DNA from: Sunxiuqinia dokdonensis
GTDB lineage: Bacteria > Bacteroidota > Bacteroidia > Bacteroidales > Prolixibacteraceae
Assembly: GCF_001270965.1 (NCBI RefSeq)
Contig: NZ_LGIA01000150.1
Location: forward strand, 1-64,000
Direction of reading: 5' to 3'
DNA length: 64,000 nucleotides
The position numbers were made by a program, and so were the translations under genes. The notes under the pieces were generated by a model. It was given only the letters and a program-made list of their open reading frames with translations. It ran no database searches and had not been told where the DNA came from. Below, one piece after another: positions 48,249-57,605 of this stretch (the first letter of the stretch is position 1; every line of letters begins with the position of its first letter).

Positions 48249-48521
48249 CCAGCTAACACACGGGAATGACCTGCTAAAAGACGGAAACCACTTGCTAAAT
48301 GATGGGGATAGCCTGCTAAAGGACGGAAATCGCCTGCTAAAACCCGGAAATTGTTTGCTAAAACCCGGAAATCGTCTGCTAAAACACAGAAATCGCCTGC
48401 TAAAACCCGGAAACTGTTTGCTAAATCACGGAAATCGCCTGCTAAAACCCGGAAATTGTTTGCTAAAAGACAGAAATCACTTGCTAAAACCCGGAAATCG
48501 TCTGCTAAAGGACGGTCAAAG
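48249..48521. repeat. 13-unit tandem array of a 21-bp repeat
   Basis: Thirteen contiguous 21-bp units with consensus CCTGCTAAA-ACCCGGAAATCG. Twelve keep GCTAAA at the same phase; the first is degenerate (AGCTAACAC). There are no spacers, so it is not a CRISPR array. The period of 21 keeps two plus frames open, giving artefactual heptad-repeat proteins. Confidence 0.95.
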
Positions 48522-48653
48522 TTTGCAGAATTTACCGGATGCCTTCCTATTGGGGGCCCACAACATGCGACAAGAAGCCAGCTCCCGGCTAAGCGGGCCC
48601 ACCCTCCGGCTAATGATCGGTTTAAGCCTCACTTCAACATGGGAATGGATCAC

Positions 48654-48771
48654 ACAAAAAGTAAAATCCGGCTGATAAGCCAACGCATAATACTATTTGG
48701 AAAATCAGCCTGCTTTTTTTGTGCTTGCTCATCAATCTCAAGTTTAAGTCTACCCAATGATAAATTGATCC
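48654..48771. repeat. 118-bp direct repeat, copy 1
   Basis: Begins ACAAAAAGTAAAATCCGG and ends near AATTGATCC. About nine in ten positions match copy 2 at 49034-49150. This copy lacks the left arm of the hairpin that precedes copy 2. Confidence 0.9.
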
Positions 48772-49015
48772 GTCAAATTGGCTCTGCCGCAAGCCAACCC
48801 GCTAATATCCGACGAAAGTAGGTTTAACTCAATTAAATGAGGGAACAAGAGAACCAGATGGTGCCTATTCGGGAGCGGCCTATTTTTATCAAAAGTGGAA
48901 TCAAACGAAAAGCTTAGTGCAGACGGGAAGTTCCGACGACAGGAGGAAATCACCCGCCGAACTTAGCTTTTCGGAAGATGGAGCTTGCAGATAAAAATCA
49001 GCCTTGACTTTTTTG

Positions 49016-49150
49016 TTTACTTTTTGTGTTAAGACAAAAAGTAAAATCCGGCTGATAAGCCAACGCATTAGATCATTTGGAAAGTCAGCCTGCTTTTTTG
49101 TCCTTGCTCATCAATCTCAAGTTTAAGTCTAACCAATGATGAATTGACCC
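49016..49150. repeat. 118-bp direct repeat, copy 2, with a 12-bp hairpin at its left end
   Basis: The repeat proper runs 49034-49150. Its first 12 bases form the right arm of a perfect hairpin (TTTACTTTTTGT at 49016-49027 and ACAAAAAGTAAA at 49034-49045). Its right end touches operator-promoter 4. Confidence 0.88.
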
Positions 49151-49156
49151 CAATTG

Positions 49157-49221
49157 TATCTTAAATTGTAAATCAAATGTCTCAATTTTAAATGAATTTG
49201 GATGTTGCAACTTTACTTTTG
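49157..49221 (+). promoter_or_regulatory. Predicted HTCS operator-promoter 4 (GH30-GH2-CE15-GH115 operon)
   Basis: TATCTTAA at 49157 and TGTCTCAA at 49178 (21 bp apart), with TACTTTTG, a perfect TAnnTTTG identical to the one in module 3, starting at 49214, 36 bp after the second half-site. It lies 79 bases before the GH30 start. Confidence 0.68.
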
Positions 49222-49300
49222 ATAGTGGGGAATAGTAACCGTGTTTCCCGTATCGTAGCCATTGGCTTTTCAGACCCAATAAAATTCGAACCTAAACGAA

Positions 49301-50926
49301 ATGATTGACTCACAAAAATATTTGAAGTGGATAACCCTTGGAATCGTACTTTTCCTTGCCGCTTGCTCCAAAGATTCTGATGAACCGCTCGTTTTGCCAG
49401 CATCGCTGTCCTTTGTCGAAAACACCTTGCCAACCGATGAGTTGTCGGTGGACGAAGGTACCGTGACTTTTGACGTGGAATGGGCACACACCAAATGGAC
49501 CGTTAAAGCGGGCGAGGCCGTCGCTGGACAAAAATTTATCACGAAACTGTCGCCCGCTTTGGCCGGTTCAACCGAAGAAGCGAAAACCCGAACAACGGTG
49601 TCGCTCACGTACTGGTCAAACACCACGCACACGGTTAACCGCCAAAAACTGATTCTCAGCTCAACAACTGAAAACATAAGTGATACCATCATCATCAGCC
49701 AAGCCGCCAAACCGGTGCAGCCCATCAACGTCACCTTCGACCCAAATACCACTTATCAAACCATATCGGGCTTTGGCGGGGCCAACATGATTTGGGGAAC
49801 CGATTACCTCACTGAAACCGAGTTGGATTTGGCTTTTGGAACCGGCGACACCGACATGGGACTTTCCATTTACCGGGTGCGCTTGTCATCGAGTAAAAAC
49901 GATTGGGAAGGCTTGGTCAACTCCATCAAAGGGGCCAACCAACGCGGCGCAACCGTACTGGCCAGTCCCTGGTCGCCACCTGCCGCTTGGAAAAGCAATA
50001 ACTCCACCAGTGGCGGTGGCTACTTGCTGCCTGAGCACTATGCCGATTTCGCCAATTACATCAACGAGTTTATCCAGTTTATGGCCGATCGCGGCGCAAC
50101 AGTCGATGTGGTTTCCATTCAGAATGAACCCGACTGGCAGGTAACTTATGAAGGTTGCGAATACACCTTCACCGAGATGTTCAACTTTGTGAAAAACCAC
50201 GCCGGTACCATCCAGGGAGCCAAAGTGTTGGCGGCCGAGTCCCTGAACTCGAACCATGCTTATACCGATCTGATCATGAACGATGCGCTTGCCAATGAGA
50301 ATTTGGATATCGTTGGCGGCCATCTGTATGGATCGGGTTTGGCCACCTATCCGTTGGCCGAACAAAAAGGGAAGGAAATTTGGATGACCGAACACCTGCT
50401 CAATCTCAATAGTGGGAACAACCCGGCAAACTGGACTGAAAATACCGATGTGACGACCATTTGGAACGAAACCATGGAGATGGTCAAGGAGATTCAAACT
50501 TGCATGAGTTATAACTGGAACGCCTACATTTGGTGGTACATCCGTCGCTATTATTCCTTTTTGGGTGATGGCGAGCGTGGAACCAACCGGGGACAGATTT
50601 TGAAAAGAGGCTACGCCATGTCCCAGTTTTCCAAGTTTATCCGGCCCGGATATGTCCGGATCAAGACCCAGATTGAAAATACCACGACCGGCCTGATGAT
50701 TACCGCTTACCAAGGCGAAAATGAACTAGTTGCTGTCATTGTTAATCCAACCAGTTCGGAAGTTGCAGCGGTGAATCTGGTGGCTGCTTCAGCAGGAGCA
50801 TCGGCGGTAGCTTATACAACTTCTGAATTTGAGAACCGTAAAATGACATCGCTCACCGCGGAGGATGACCGTTTCTTGTTGAATATACCAGCCAACAGTG
50901 TAACAACGGTTGTGATCAGTAATTAG
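49301..50926 (+). CDS. GH30 (subfamily 8-like) glucuronoxylanase lipoprotein
   Basis: Endo-xylanase that needs a glucuronic acid side chain to cut. 541 residues: lipobox FLAAC with Cys22; a BACON-like beta domain (about 32-136); GH30 barrel and side beta-structure (about 142-541). Acid Glu276 (SIQNEPDW) and nucleophile Glu364 (WMTEHLL) are present. Arg415/Arg416 in WWYIRRYYSF match the arginine that recognises glucuronate in subfamily 8. First gene of the second enzyme operon, twelve bases before the GH2 gene. Its substrate matches the GH115, GH67 and CE15 genes nearby. Confidence 0.9.
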   Translation: MIDSQKYLKWITLGIVLFLAACSKDSDEPLVLPASLSFVENTLPTDELSVDEGTVTFDVEWAHTKWTVKAGEAVAGQKFITKLSPALAGSTEEAKTRTTVSLTYWSNTTHTVNRQKLILSSTTENISDTIIISQAAKPVQPINVTFDPNTTYQTISGFGGANMIWGTDYLTETELDLAFGTGDTDMGLSIYRVRLSSSKNDWEGLVNSIKGANQRGATVLASPWSPPAAWKSNNSTSGGGYLLPEHYADFANYINEFIQFMADRGATVDVVSIQNEPDWQVTYEGCEYTFTEMFNFVKNHAGTIQGAKVLAAESLNSNHAYTDLIMNDALANENLDIVGGHLYGSGLATYPLAEQKGKEIWMTEHLLNLNSGNNPANWTENTDVTTIWNETMEMVKEIQTCMSYNWNAYIWWYIRRYYSFLGDGERGTNRGQILKRGYAMSQFSKFIRPGYVRIKTQIENTTTGLMITAYQGENELVAVIVNPTSSEVAAVNLVAASAGASAVAYTTSEFENRKMTSLTAEDDRFLLNIPANSVTTVVISN

Positions 50927-50937
50927 AATTTATTCAG

Positions 50938-53700
50938 ATGAATGTTATCACAATGAAAGATCGAAATAGCATCAGATTGGCTTCGCTCGTTTTTGTCGCT
51001 TTAATTGGCTGCATCCTTCTTTTTGATAGTTGCAGCCAGCCTGATTCAACGGTGGTAACACGCGAGCGGATTTCCATCAACGATGGCTGGAGTTTTTACA
51101 AATACGACGCTGAATCTGACGCCGACTCCCTGATTTATGACGTTCGTCCGGAGATTGACAATCCGAACGAGATCAAGGATGCCGATTCGAAACCCACCGA
51201 AGCGGTTGCTGCCGAGGCCAGGCAAATGGTATTGAAACCCTGGATTTTACCTTCGGCAAATGATTTTATCAACGATCCGAAGAAAAAACACATTCGCCCC
51301 GAAGGGCACCCGGGAAGCGATTTTCCTTTTGTGCAGGCTGAGTTTGACGACAGCGGCTGGCAAAATATAAACCTGCCGCACGACTGGGCCATTGAAGGGC
51401 CTTTTCAAACCGGATGGGACTCCGAGGTTGGTGGCGGAATGGGCCGCCTGCCTGTGAATGGCGTGGGCTGGTACCGAAAAAAATTAGAGGTGTCCGCAGA
51501 TGATGCAGGGAAAGTAATCTACCTCGATGTTGATGGAGCCATGTCGTACGCCATGGTATGGCTAAACGGAAAACTAGTCGGTGGCTGGCCTTACGGCTAT
51601 AATTCATGGCGGCTTGATTTAACGCCTTATCTGAATTTTGGCGGCGAAAATCAACTGGCCATCCGGGTTGACAATCCCAACCATTCGGCGCGCTGGTATC
51701 CCGGTGCCGGCTTGTATCGCAATGTATGGCTGGTGAAAACAAACCCGCTGCACGTAGCGCAATGGGGAACCTACATCACTTCAAGCGATGTGTCGGAGCA
51801 ATCAGCTAACGTGAATATCGAAATCACCATCAAGAATAAAGCACAAATTGATGCCGAAGTAAAAGCAATAACGGAGATTTATGCTCTTGATGAAAATGAT
51901 GAGCCAATCGGTGATGTTGTTGCTGGTTTCGAAGCACTGTTTTCATCGGTGGCTGCCAACGGGAAAGCAACAGTTAAGAGTTCGGTGATTATCGAGAATC
52001 CACGGCTGTGGGGGCCGATTCCAACGCAACAGCCTAACCGATATGTTGCCGTAACGACCATAAAGCAAGGTGGCAAACTGGTTGATGTTTACGAAACGAA
52101 TTTTGGTATTCGCGTGGTGGAGTTCGATCCCAATCAGGGAGTTTTGGTCAATGGAAAACACATTCAGTTGAAAGGCGTGAACCAGCACCATGATTTAGGC
52201 GCTTTGGGTGCGGCATTCAATACCCGTGCTGCCGAACGCCAGTTGGAATTGCTTCGCGAAATGGGCTGCAATGCCATTCGCATGGCCCACAATCCGCCGC
52301 CTCCCGAATTGCTGGAGCTGACCGATAAAATGGGCTTCCTGGTAATCGATGAGATTTTTGATTCGTGGGAAACGAAAAAAACACCGCACGACTTTCATCT
52401 CATCTTCCCGGAATGGTCTGAACCGGATGCCCGTTCTTTTATCCGGCGAGACCGAAATCATCCATCCATCATTCTGTGGAGCTTTGGCAATGAAGTAGGC
52501 GAACAATACACAGGCGAAGCTGGGGCTGAAGTCGCCAAACGACTAAACGAAATTGTCAAGGAAGAAGATCCCACACGCCCAACGACATTGGCCATGAATT
52601 ATGCCAAACCGCACATGGAACTTCCGGTGGTTCCCGATGTCATTGGACTGAATTACCAGGGAGAAGGGATTCGGCAGGATCCGGAATTTGAAGGAACCGA
52701 CCGGATTCGCACCAAGCCGCAATACAACGCCTTTCGGGAGCAGTTTCCCGAGAAAGTAATTTACAGCAGCGAAACCGCTTCGGCATTCAGCAGCCGCGGA
52801 TTTTACAACTTCCCGGTAACCGAGGCCATCAGTTCCATTGCCCGCGATGGCCGTGGTGGTGATTCAAAGGCGGCGCATGTTAGTTCGTACGAATTGTATG
52901 CGGTGGATTTTGGTTCGTCGGCCGATAAGGTGTTTGGCATGATTGACCGTCATCCGTTTGTAGCCGGCGAGTTTGTGTGGACTGGCTGGGACTACCTGGG
53001 CGAACCAACACCGTACTACCAGGCACGGAGTTCGTATAACGGAATCATAGACCTGGCCGGCTTTCCCAAAGACCGCTTTTATTTGTATCAAGCACATTGG
53101 CGCCCCGATTTTCCGATGGTACATATTTTACCGCACTGGAATTGGCCTGAGCGTATTGGCGAAATCACCCCAGTGCATGTGTTTACCTCGGGCGACGAAG
53201 CTGAGCTGTTTTTGAACGGTAAATCATTGGGTAGAAAGAAAAAAGCTGATTTTGAATACCGTCTACGCTGGGATGAGGTGGTTTATGAACCGGGTGAGTT
53301 GAAAGTAATTGCTTACAAAAACGACGAAGTTTGGGCTGAAAAAGTGGTTAAAACTACTGGCCAGGCAACACAATTGCTGGCCAGAGCCGATCGAGTAACG
53401 ATTGCTGCCGACGGCAAGGACTTGTCGTTTGTCACCGTACAAGTCTCCGATGAAGAAGGGCAACTGGTGCCTCGCTCAAATAATCCGATTAAATTCCGTA
53501 TTGACGGGCCGGGTGAAATTGTGGCCACCGATAACGGCGATCAAACGGATATGACTGCCTTTCCGTCGCATGAACGAAACGCATTTAATGGATTGGCTTT
53601 GTTGATCGTACGAGCCAAGGGCGGTAAGCCGGGCAAGATTATCGTGACAGCGGAGTCAACCGGTCTGAAAGAAGCAAGCGTGGAGATTCGAAGTAAATAA
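50938..53700 (+). CDS. GH2 family glycosidase lipoprotein
   Basis: 920 residues with the GH2 order: sugar-binding jelly roll (about 95-280, LPHDWAIEGPF), Ig-like domain, TIM barrel, then a DUF4982-like and further Ig-like C-terminal domains (about 720-920). Acid Glu519 (WSFGNEVGE) and nucleophile Glu612 (YSSETAS) are visible, with LKGVNQHHDLGALG at the barrel start. Lipoprotein signal ending in FDSC; the ATG at 50953 is an equally good start. GH2 covers beta-galactosidase, beta-glucuronidase and others; a role on galactose- or arabinose-containing xylan side chains is inferred from context only. Confidence 0.9.
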   Translation: MNVITMKDRNSIRLASLVFVALIGCILLFDSCSQPDSTVVTRERISINDGWSFYKYDAESDADSLIYDVRPEIDNPNEIKDADSKPTEAVAAEARQMVLKPWILPSANDFINDPKKKHIRPEGHPGSDFPFVQAEFDDSGWQNINLPHDWAIEGPFQTGWDSEVGGGMGRLPVNGVGWYRKKLEVSADDAGKVIYLDVDGAMSYAMVWLNGKLVGGWPYGYNSWRLDLTPYLNFGGENQLAIRVDNPNHSARWYPGAGLYRNVWLVKTNPLHVAQWGTYITSSDVSEQSANVNIEITIKNKAQIDAEVKAITEIYALDENDEPIGDVVAGFEALFSSVAANGKATVKSSVIIENPRLWGPIPTQQPNRYVAVTTIKQGGKLVDVYETNFGIRVVEFDPNQGVLVNGKHIQLKGVNQHHDLGALGAAFNTRAAERQLELLREMGCNAIRMAHNPPPPELLELTDKMGFLVIDEIFDSWETKKTPHDFHLIFPEWSEPDARSFIRRDRNHPSIILWSFGNEVGEQYTGEAGAEVAKRLNEIVKEEDPTRPTTLAMNYAKPHMELPVVPDVIGLNYQGEGIRQDPEFEGTDRIRTKPQYNAFREQFPEKVIYSSETASAFSSRGFYNFPVTEAISSIARDGRGGDSKAAHVSSYELYAVDFGSSADKVFGMIDRHPFVAGEFVWTGWDYLGEPTPYYQARSSYNGIIDLAGFPKDRFYLYQAHWRPDFPMVHILPHWNWPERIGEITPVHVFTSGDEAELFLNGKSLGRKKKADFEYRLRWDEVVYEPGELKVIAYKNDEVWAEKVVKTTGQATQLLARADRVTIAADGKDLSFVTVQVSDEEGQLVPRSNNPIKFRIDGPGEIVATDNGDQTDMTAFPSHERNAFNGLALLIVRAKGGKPGKIIVTAESTGLKEASVEIRSK

Positions 53701-53760
53701 ACCTAAGAATAAGTTCTGAAATCGTTGTAAACACGAAACCTGATACAAAATCAAAAATAA

Positions 53761-55020
53761 ATGAAAGCTGGTTTGAAAATAAATCTACTGATATTCCTGA
53801 TAGCGACATTGTTTGTTGTCAATTCAATGGCTCAGGGAATTCCGCTGGTCTATGCGGTTGAAAATACGGGAGCTGATTTTCCGGCTCCGGTGTTGCCCGA
53901 CACCAGCCAGCTGCCGGCTATCGAGCCGCTGACTGATCCTTTTGCCTGGTCTGACGGAAGTGGACGGTCAACCGACTTTGCCGATTGGAGCCGCCGCCGT
54001 GCAGAGATCGGCGCTGAAATTCAGCATTATGAAATCGGCCCAAAACCCGCTCGCCCGAATCATCTGACGGCCAGCTTTTCGGCTCAGGATAGCTTGCTTA
54101 CCGTGATTATTATTGAGAATAAGGACACACTCATCCTCTCTTCGAAAGTAATTCTCCCAAAGGGCGAAGGCCCTTTCCCTGCGGTGATTGGTGTTGGCCG
54201 GCCGTCGGGCAGTCTTCCGCCGGATATTTTTTCCAGCCGCGAGATTGTCCAGATCGCTTTTAACTTCAGCCAGGTGATGGCTCACCAGCAAAAGCGGGGC
54301 AGCGAGCCAATCAACAAACTGTATCCCGATCTTTCGAACATGGGTGCCTACAGTGCCTGGTCGTGGGGCGTCAGCCGTTTGATTGATGGATTGGAACTGG
54401 TGCAGGATGAGCTTCCGGTTGACTTGAAGCATCTGGCTATTACAGGCTGTTCATTTGCCGGAAAGATGGCGCTGTATGCTGCTGCATTTGACGAGCGCAT
54501 TGTGCTGACCATTGCCCAGGAATCGGGTGGGGGCGGTGCGGCTGCCTGGCGGGTTTCGGAAACCTTGGGCAATGTCGAAACGCTTGGACGAACCAGCCAT
54601 GTGTGGTTTATGGAAAGCATGTTTCAGTTTAGCAAGGCCGTATCAAAACTTCCCTTCGATCATCACGAACTGATGGCCATGGTGGCACCACGCGCCTTGC
54701 TGGTTCTTGGAAACCCCGATTATGAATGGTTGGCCGATGAGTCGGGCTATGTTTCGTGCCAGGCAGCCAAAAGGGTTTGGGAAACCTTTGGAATAGCTGA
54801 CCGCTTTGGCTTCTCCATTGTCGGAAATCATGGGCACTGCCAGCTTCCGGATGTCCAGTATCCCGAAGTGGAAGCTTTTGTGGACAAGTTCCTGTTGGGT
54901 GACACAAACGCTGATACCGATGTTGAAGTTCACCCGTTTGATGAGGTGGATTATTCGAGATGGACCGCCTGGTGGGGAACCGGCAAACCGATTTTGAAGG
55001 AATTAGATTCGGATGAATAG
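53761..55020 (+). CDS. CE15 glucuronoyl methylesterase
   Basis: Alpha/beta hydrolase that cleaves the ester between 4-O-methylglucuronic acid of xylan and lignin alcohols. 419 residues with signal peptide (about 1-25). The family motif appears as TGCSFAGKMA with nucleophile Ser231. The acid is Glu254 in AQESGGGG, and the histidine lies in GNHGHCQLP (His357 or His359). The serine-site motif departs slightly from the usual GCSRxGK, having Phe in place of Arg. Neighbouring GH115, GH67 and GH30 all handle glucuronic acid side chains. No SusC-type export is needed if it is periplasmic. Confidence 0.88.
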   Translation: MKAGLKINLLIFLIATLFVVNSMAQGIPLVYAVENTGADFPAPVLPDTSQLPAIEPLTDPFAWSDGSGRSTDFADWSRRRAEIGAEIQHYEIGPKPARPNHLTASFSAQDSLLTVIIIENKDTLILSSKVILPKGEGPFPAVIGVGRPSGSLPPDIFSSREIVQIAFNFSQVMAHQQKRGSEPINKLYPDLSNMGAYSAWSWGVSRLIDGLELVQDELPVDLKHLAITGCSFAGKMALYAAAFDERIVLTIAQESGGGGAAAWRVSETLGNVETLGRTSHVWFMESMFQFSKAVSKLPFDHHELMAMVAPRALLVLGNPDYEWLADESGYVSCQAAKRVWETFGIADRFGFSIVGNHGHCQLPDVQYPEVEAFVDKFLLGDTNADTDVEVHPFDEVDYSRWTAWWGTGKPILKELDSDE

Positions 55021-55052
55021 TCAATTTTGTTGACGAGTCACAAAACTAAAAT

Positions 55053-57602
55053 ATGAAGACTGTGAATTACACATATGTACGAAAAATGATCATAAGCAGT
55101 GTGTTGGCACTGGCCTTTGTGTGCTTGTCAATTGCCACGATGGCCCAATATGGGCACACTTATGTTTCATTGGATGATGAGGTCGGTGGTTTCGCTATTT
55201 CGGGAGATCATCAGACAGCGCCCATTCTGATCGATGCGGACGATTACCCGGGAATAGCCGCTGTGGCCGGCTGGTTTGCCAACGATATAAAAATGGTTAC
55301 AGGGCAGTCGCCAGAGATTCTTCAGTCCGAAATGCCCGGCACCGGTCAGGTGGTTTTGGTCGGAACAATCGGCAAAAACAAGTGGATCGACCAATTGGCA
55401 GCTGAAGGAAAACTGGATGTGTCGGACCTGAAAGGCCAGTGGGAGAAAAGCCTGACCCAGGTTGTTGAACATCCGTTTTCCGGAGTTGAAAAAGCACTGG
55501 TTTTGGCCGGAAGCGATAAGCGTGGAACCATTTATGCCATGTTGAATCTATCACGCGAAATGGGTGTTTCGCCCTGGTATTGGTGGGCCGATGTTCCGGT
55601 TGATCAGCACGAAGCCGTGTATGTCAGACCGGGCCGGTTTGTCACCGAAAGCCCGAAAGTGAAATACCGTGGCATTTTTCTGAATGACGAAGAACCTGCT
55701 CTTGGAGGCTGGGTTCGCGAAACCTTTGGCGGATTTAATCACAACTTCTATGAAAAGGTGTTTGAACTGATTCTTCGGCAACGAGGAAACTTTCTGTGGC
55801 CGGCCATGTGGGGCAAAGCTTTTTACGACGATGATCCGGAGAATGGGCGCCTGGCCGATGAACTGGGCATTGTGGTGAGTACTTCGCATCATGAACCTTT
55901 GGGCAAAGCCCATGTAGAATGGGACCGCTACGGATCGGGAGCCTGGGACTACAGCAAAAACCCCAAGGTGCTGACCGATTTCTGGACCCAGGGCATGGAG
56001 CGCATGAAAGACTATGAAACGGTGGTCACCGTTGGGATGCGTGGCGATGGCGACGAGGCCATGAGCGAGGGAACCAACATTGCCTTGTTAGAGAAGATTG
56101 TTCGCGACCAGCGCAAAATTATCAGCAAAGTAACCGGAAAAAAGGCGGAAGAAACGCCGCAGGTTTGGGCTTTGTACAAGGAAGTGCAAGACTACTACGA
56201 TAAAGGTATGCGGGTGCCCGACGATGTGACTTTGCTGCTTTGCGACGATAACTGGGGCAATGTGCGCAAGTTGCCCGATTTAAATGCGCAGTCTCACCCC
56301 GGGGGATTCGGAATGTACTACCATTTCGACTATGTGGGTGGTCCGCGAAACTATAAATGGATCAACGTCAGTCAAATTCAGCGGGTTTGGGAACAAATGA
56401 ACCTGACCTACAGCCATGGTGTTGACCGGATTTGGGTGGTGAACGTGGGCGATTTGAAACCGATGGAATATCCCATCAGCTTTTTTCTGGATATGGCCTG
56501 GGAACCCACCCGGTTCAATGCGCAGAATCTGTTGCAACATACAGAAGATTGGTGTGCCGAACAGTTTGGAGAAAAATATGCCAAGGAGGCAGCGCGCATC
56601 ATTAATCTTTATACAAAATACAACCACCGGGTAACGCCCGAATTGCTGAACGCTAAAACCTACAGCCTGGAAAATTATAATGAGTTTGAGCGGGTACGCA
56701 ACGACTATCGCGATCTGACCTTAGATGCTTTGCGCCTGTACAATTTCATTCCAAATAAATACAAAGATGCCTTCGACCAGTTGGTCCTTTTCCCGGCCAA
56801 TGCCTGCTCAAACCTGTATGAAATGTATTATGCCGTGGCCAAAAACCATCAGCTGGCAGCTGAAAATAACCCAAAAGCAAACCATTGGGCTGATGTGGTG
56901 AAGGCGTGTTACGACCGTGATTCATTGCTCACTGTTCATTACAACCAGCAAATTGCTGATGGCAAGTGGAACCACACAATGGATCAGATCCGCATCGGTT
57001 ATACTTACTGGCAGGAACCCCGGCAGCGAAAAATGCCCCAAGTAAAAAGAGTGGATGTGCCGGTTGTGCCCAATGAAGAACTGGTGTTCAAAGAAGCGGA
57101 AGGTTATGTGTCCATCGAAGCCGAAAACTTCCAGCTTTCACAAGGAACCGAAAAAATACGCTGGGAAGTGATTCCCGGTTTGGGCAAAACTGCTTCCGGT
57201 GTAACCACCTTTCCGCAAAACGAATATCCGCTAGAAAATGACCCGGTTTATCTGGAATATGCCATTAATTTTGAATCAACCGGAGAGTTTGACGTGCAGG
57301 TGCTGGTTTCAACCACACTGAATTTCAACGCCAACAAAGGCTTACGGTACGCCATTTCGTTTGATGGCGGCGAAGAACAAATTATCAATATCAACGGCGC
57401 GTATCGGGGCGAGTTGGGCGAATGGCAGGCTACCCGCATTAACCAAACATCAACCAAACATCCGATTGAAAAAGCCGGTTTGCACCGTTTGCGTATTCGT
57501 GTGCTGGAGCCCGGCATCGTGCTGCAAAAAATACTGATTGACACCGGAGGTTTGAAGCCCAGCTATTTGGGAGCACCTCAGAGTAAACGAATAAAACAAT
57601 AA
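55053..57602 (+). CDS. GH115 alpha-glucuronidase
   Basis: Removes (4-O-methyl)glucuronic acid from internal xylose units of xylan. 849 residues, signal peptide ending near ATMAQ (residue 31). Family features: N-terminal domain (PILIDADDYPGI, VLVGTIG), the long catalytic barrel with RGIFLNDEEPALGGWVRE, GNFLWPAMWGKAF, STSHHEPLGKAHVEW, TVGMRGDGDEAM and LCDDNWGN, and the C-terminal beta-sandwich (about 690-840). Together with GH67 it gives the cell both internal and terminal glucuronate removal. It ends three bases before the next gene. Confidence 0.95.
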   Translation: MKTVNYTYVRKMIISSVLALAFVCLSIATMAQYGHTYVSLDDEVGGFAISGDHQTAPILIDADDYPGIAAVAGWFANDIKMVTGQSPEILQSEMPGTGQVVLVGTIGKNKWIDQLAAEGKLDVSDLKGQWEKSLTQVVEHPFSGVEKALVLAGSDKRGTIYAMLNLSREMGVSPWYWWADVPVDQHEAVYVRPGRFVTESPKVKYRGIFLNDEEPALGGWVRETFGGFNHNFYEKVFELILRQRGNFLWPAMWGKAFYDDDPENGRLADELGIVVSTSHHEPLGKAHVEWDRYGSGAWDYSKNPKVLTDFWTQGMERMKDYETVVTVGMRGDGDEAMSEGTNIALLEKIVRDQRKIISKVTGKKAEETPQVWALYKEVQDYYDKGMRVPDDVTLLLCDDNWGNVRKLPDLNAQSHPGGFGMYYHFDYVGGPRNYKWINVSQIQRVWEQMNLTYSHGVDRIWVVNVGDLKPMEYPISFFLDMAWEPTRFNAQNLLQHTEDWCAEQFGEKYAKEAARIINLYTKYNHRVTPELLNAKTYSLENYNEFERVRNDYRDLTLDALRLYNFIPNKYKDAFDQLVLFPANACSNLYEMYYAVAKNHQLAAENNPKANHWADVVKACYDRDSLLTVHYNQQIADGKWNHTMDQIRIGYTYWQEPRQRKMPQVKRVDVPVVPNEELVFKEAEGYVSIEAENFQLSQGTEKIRWEVIPGLGKTASGVTTFPQNEYPLENDPVYLEYAINFESTGEFDVQVLVSTTLNFNANKGLRYAISFDGGEEQIININGAYRGELGEWQATRINQTSTKHPIEKAGLHRLRIRVLEPGIVLQKILIDTGGLKPSYLGAPQSKRIKQ

Positions 57603-57605
57603 ACA

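Larger units (their letters stand above)
47811..49300. other. Repeat-rich 1.5-kb spacer in the middle of the xylan locus
   Basis: No convincing protein gene. It holds the operon terminator, a 56-bp direct repeat pair, three 22-bp units with a CACGTG core, a 13-unit 21-bp tandem array, a 118-bp direct repeat pair with a hairpin, and operator-promoter 4. The open frames at 48292-48675 and 48351-48821 exist because the 21-bp repeat keeps two frames open; they lack any other sign of coding. Confidence 0.75.

Noticed and set aside
48249-48521. CRISPR array
   Set aside because: Units are contiguous with no unique spacers, and no cas genes are present.
48292-48821. Two overlapping repeat-protein frames (heptads of the LLKPGNR and AKTRKSP type)
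   Set aside because: Both arise only because the 21-bp DNA repeat keeps frames open. They overlap each other, have no export signal or plausible start context, and run into the direct repeat.
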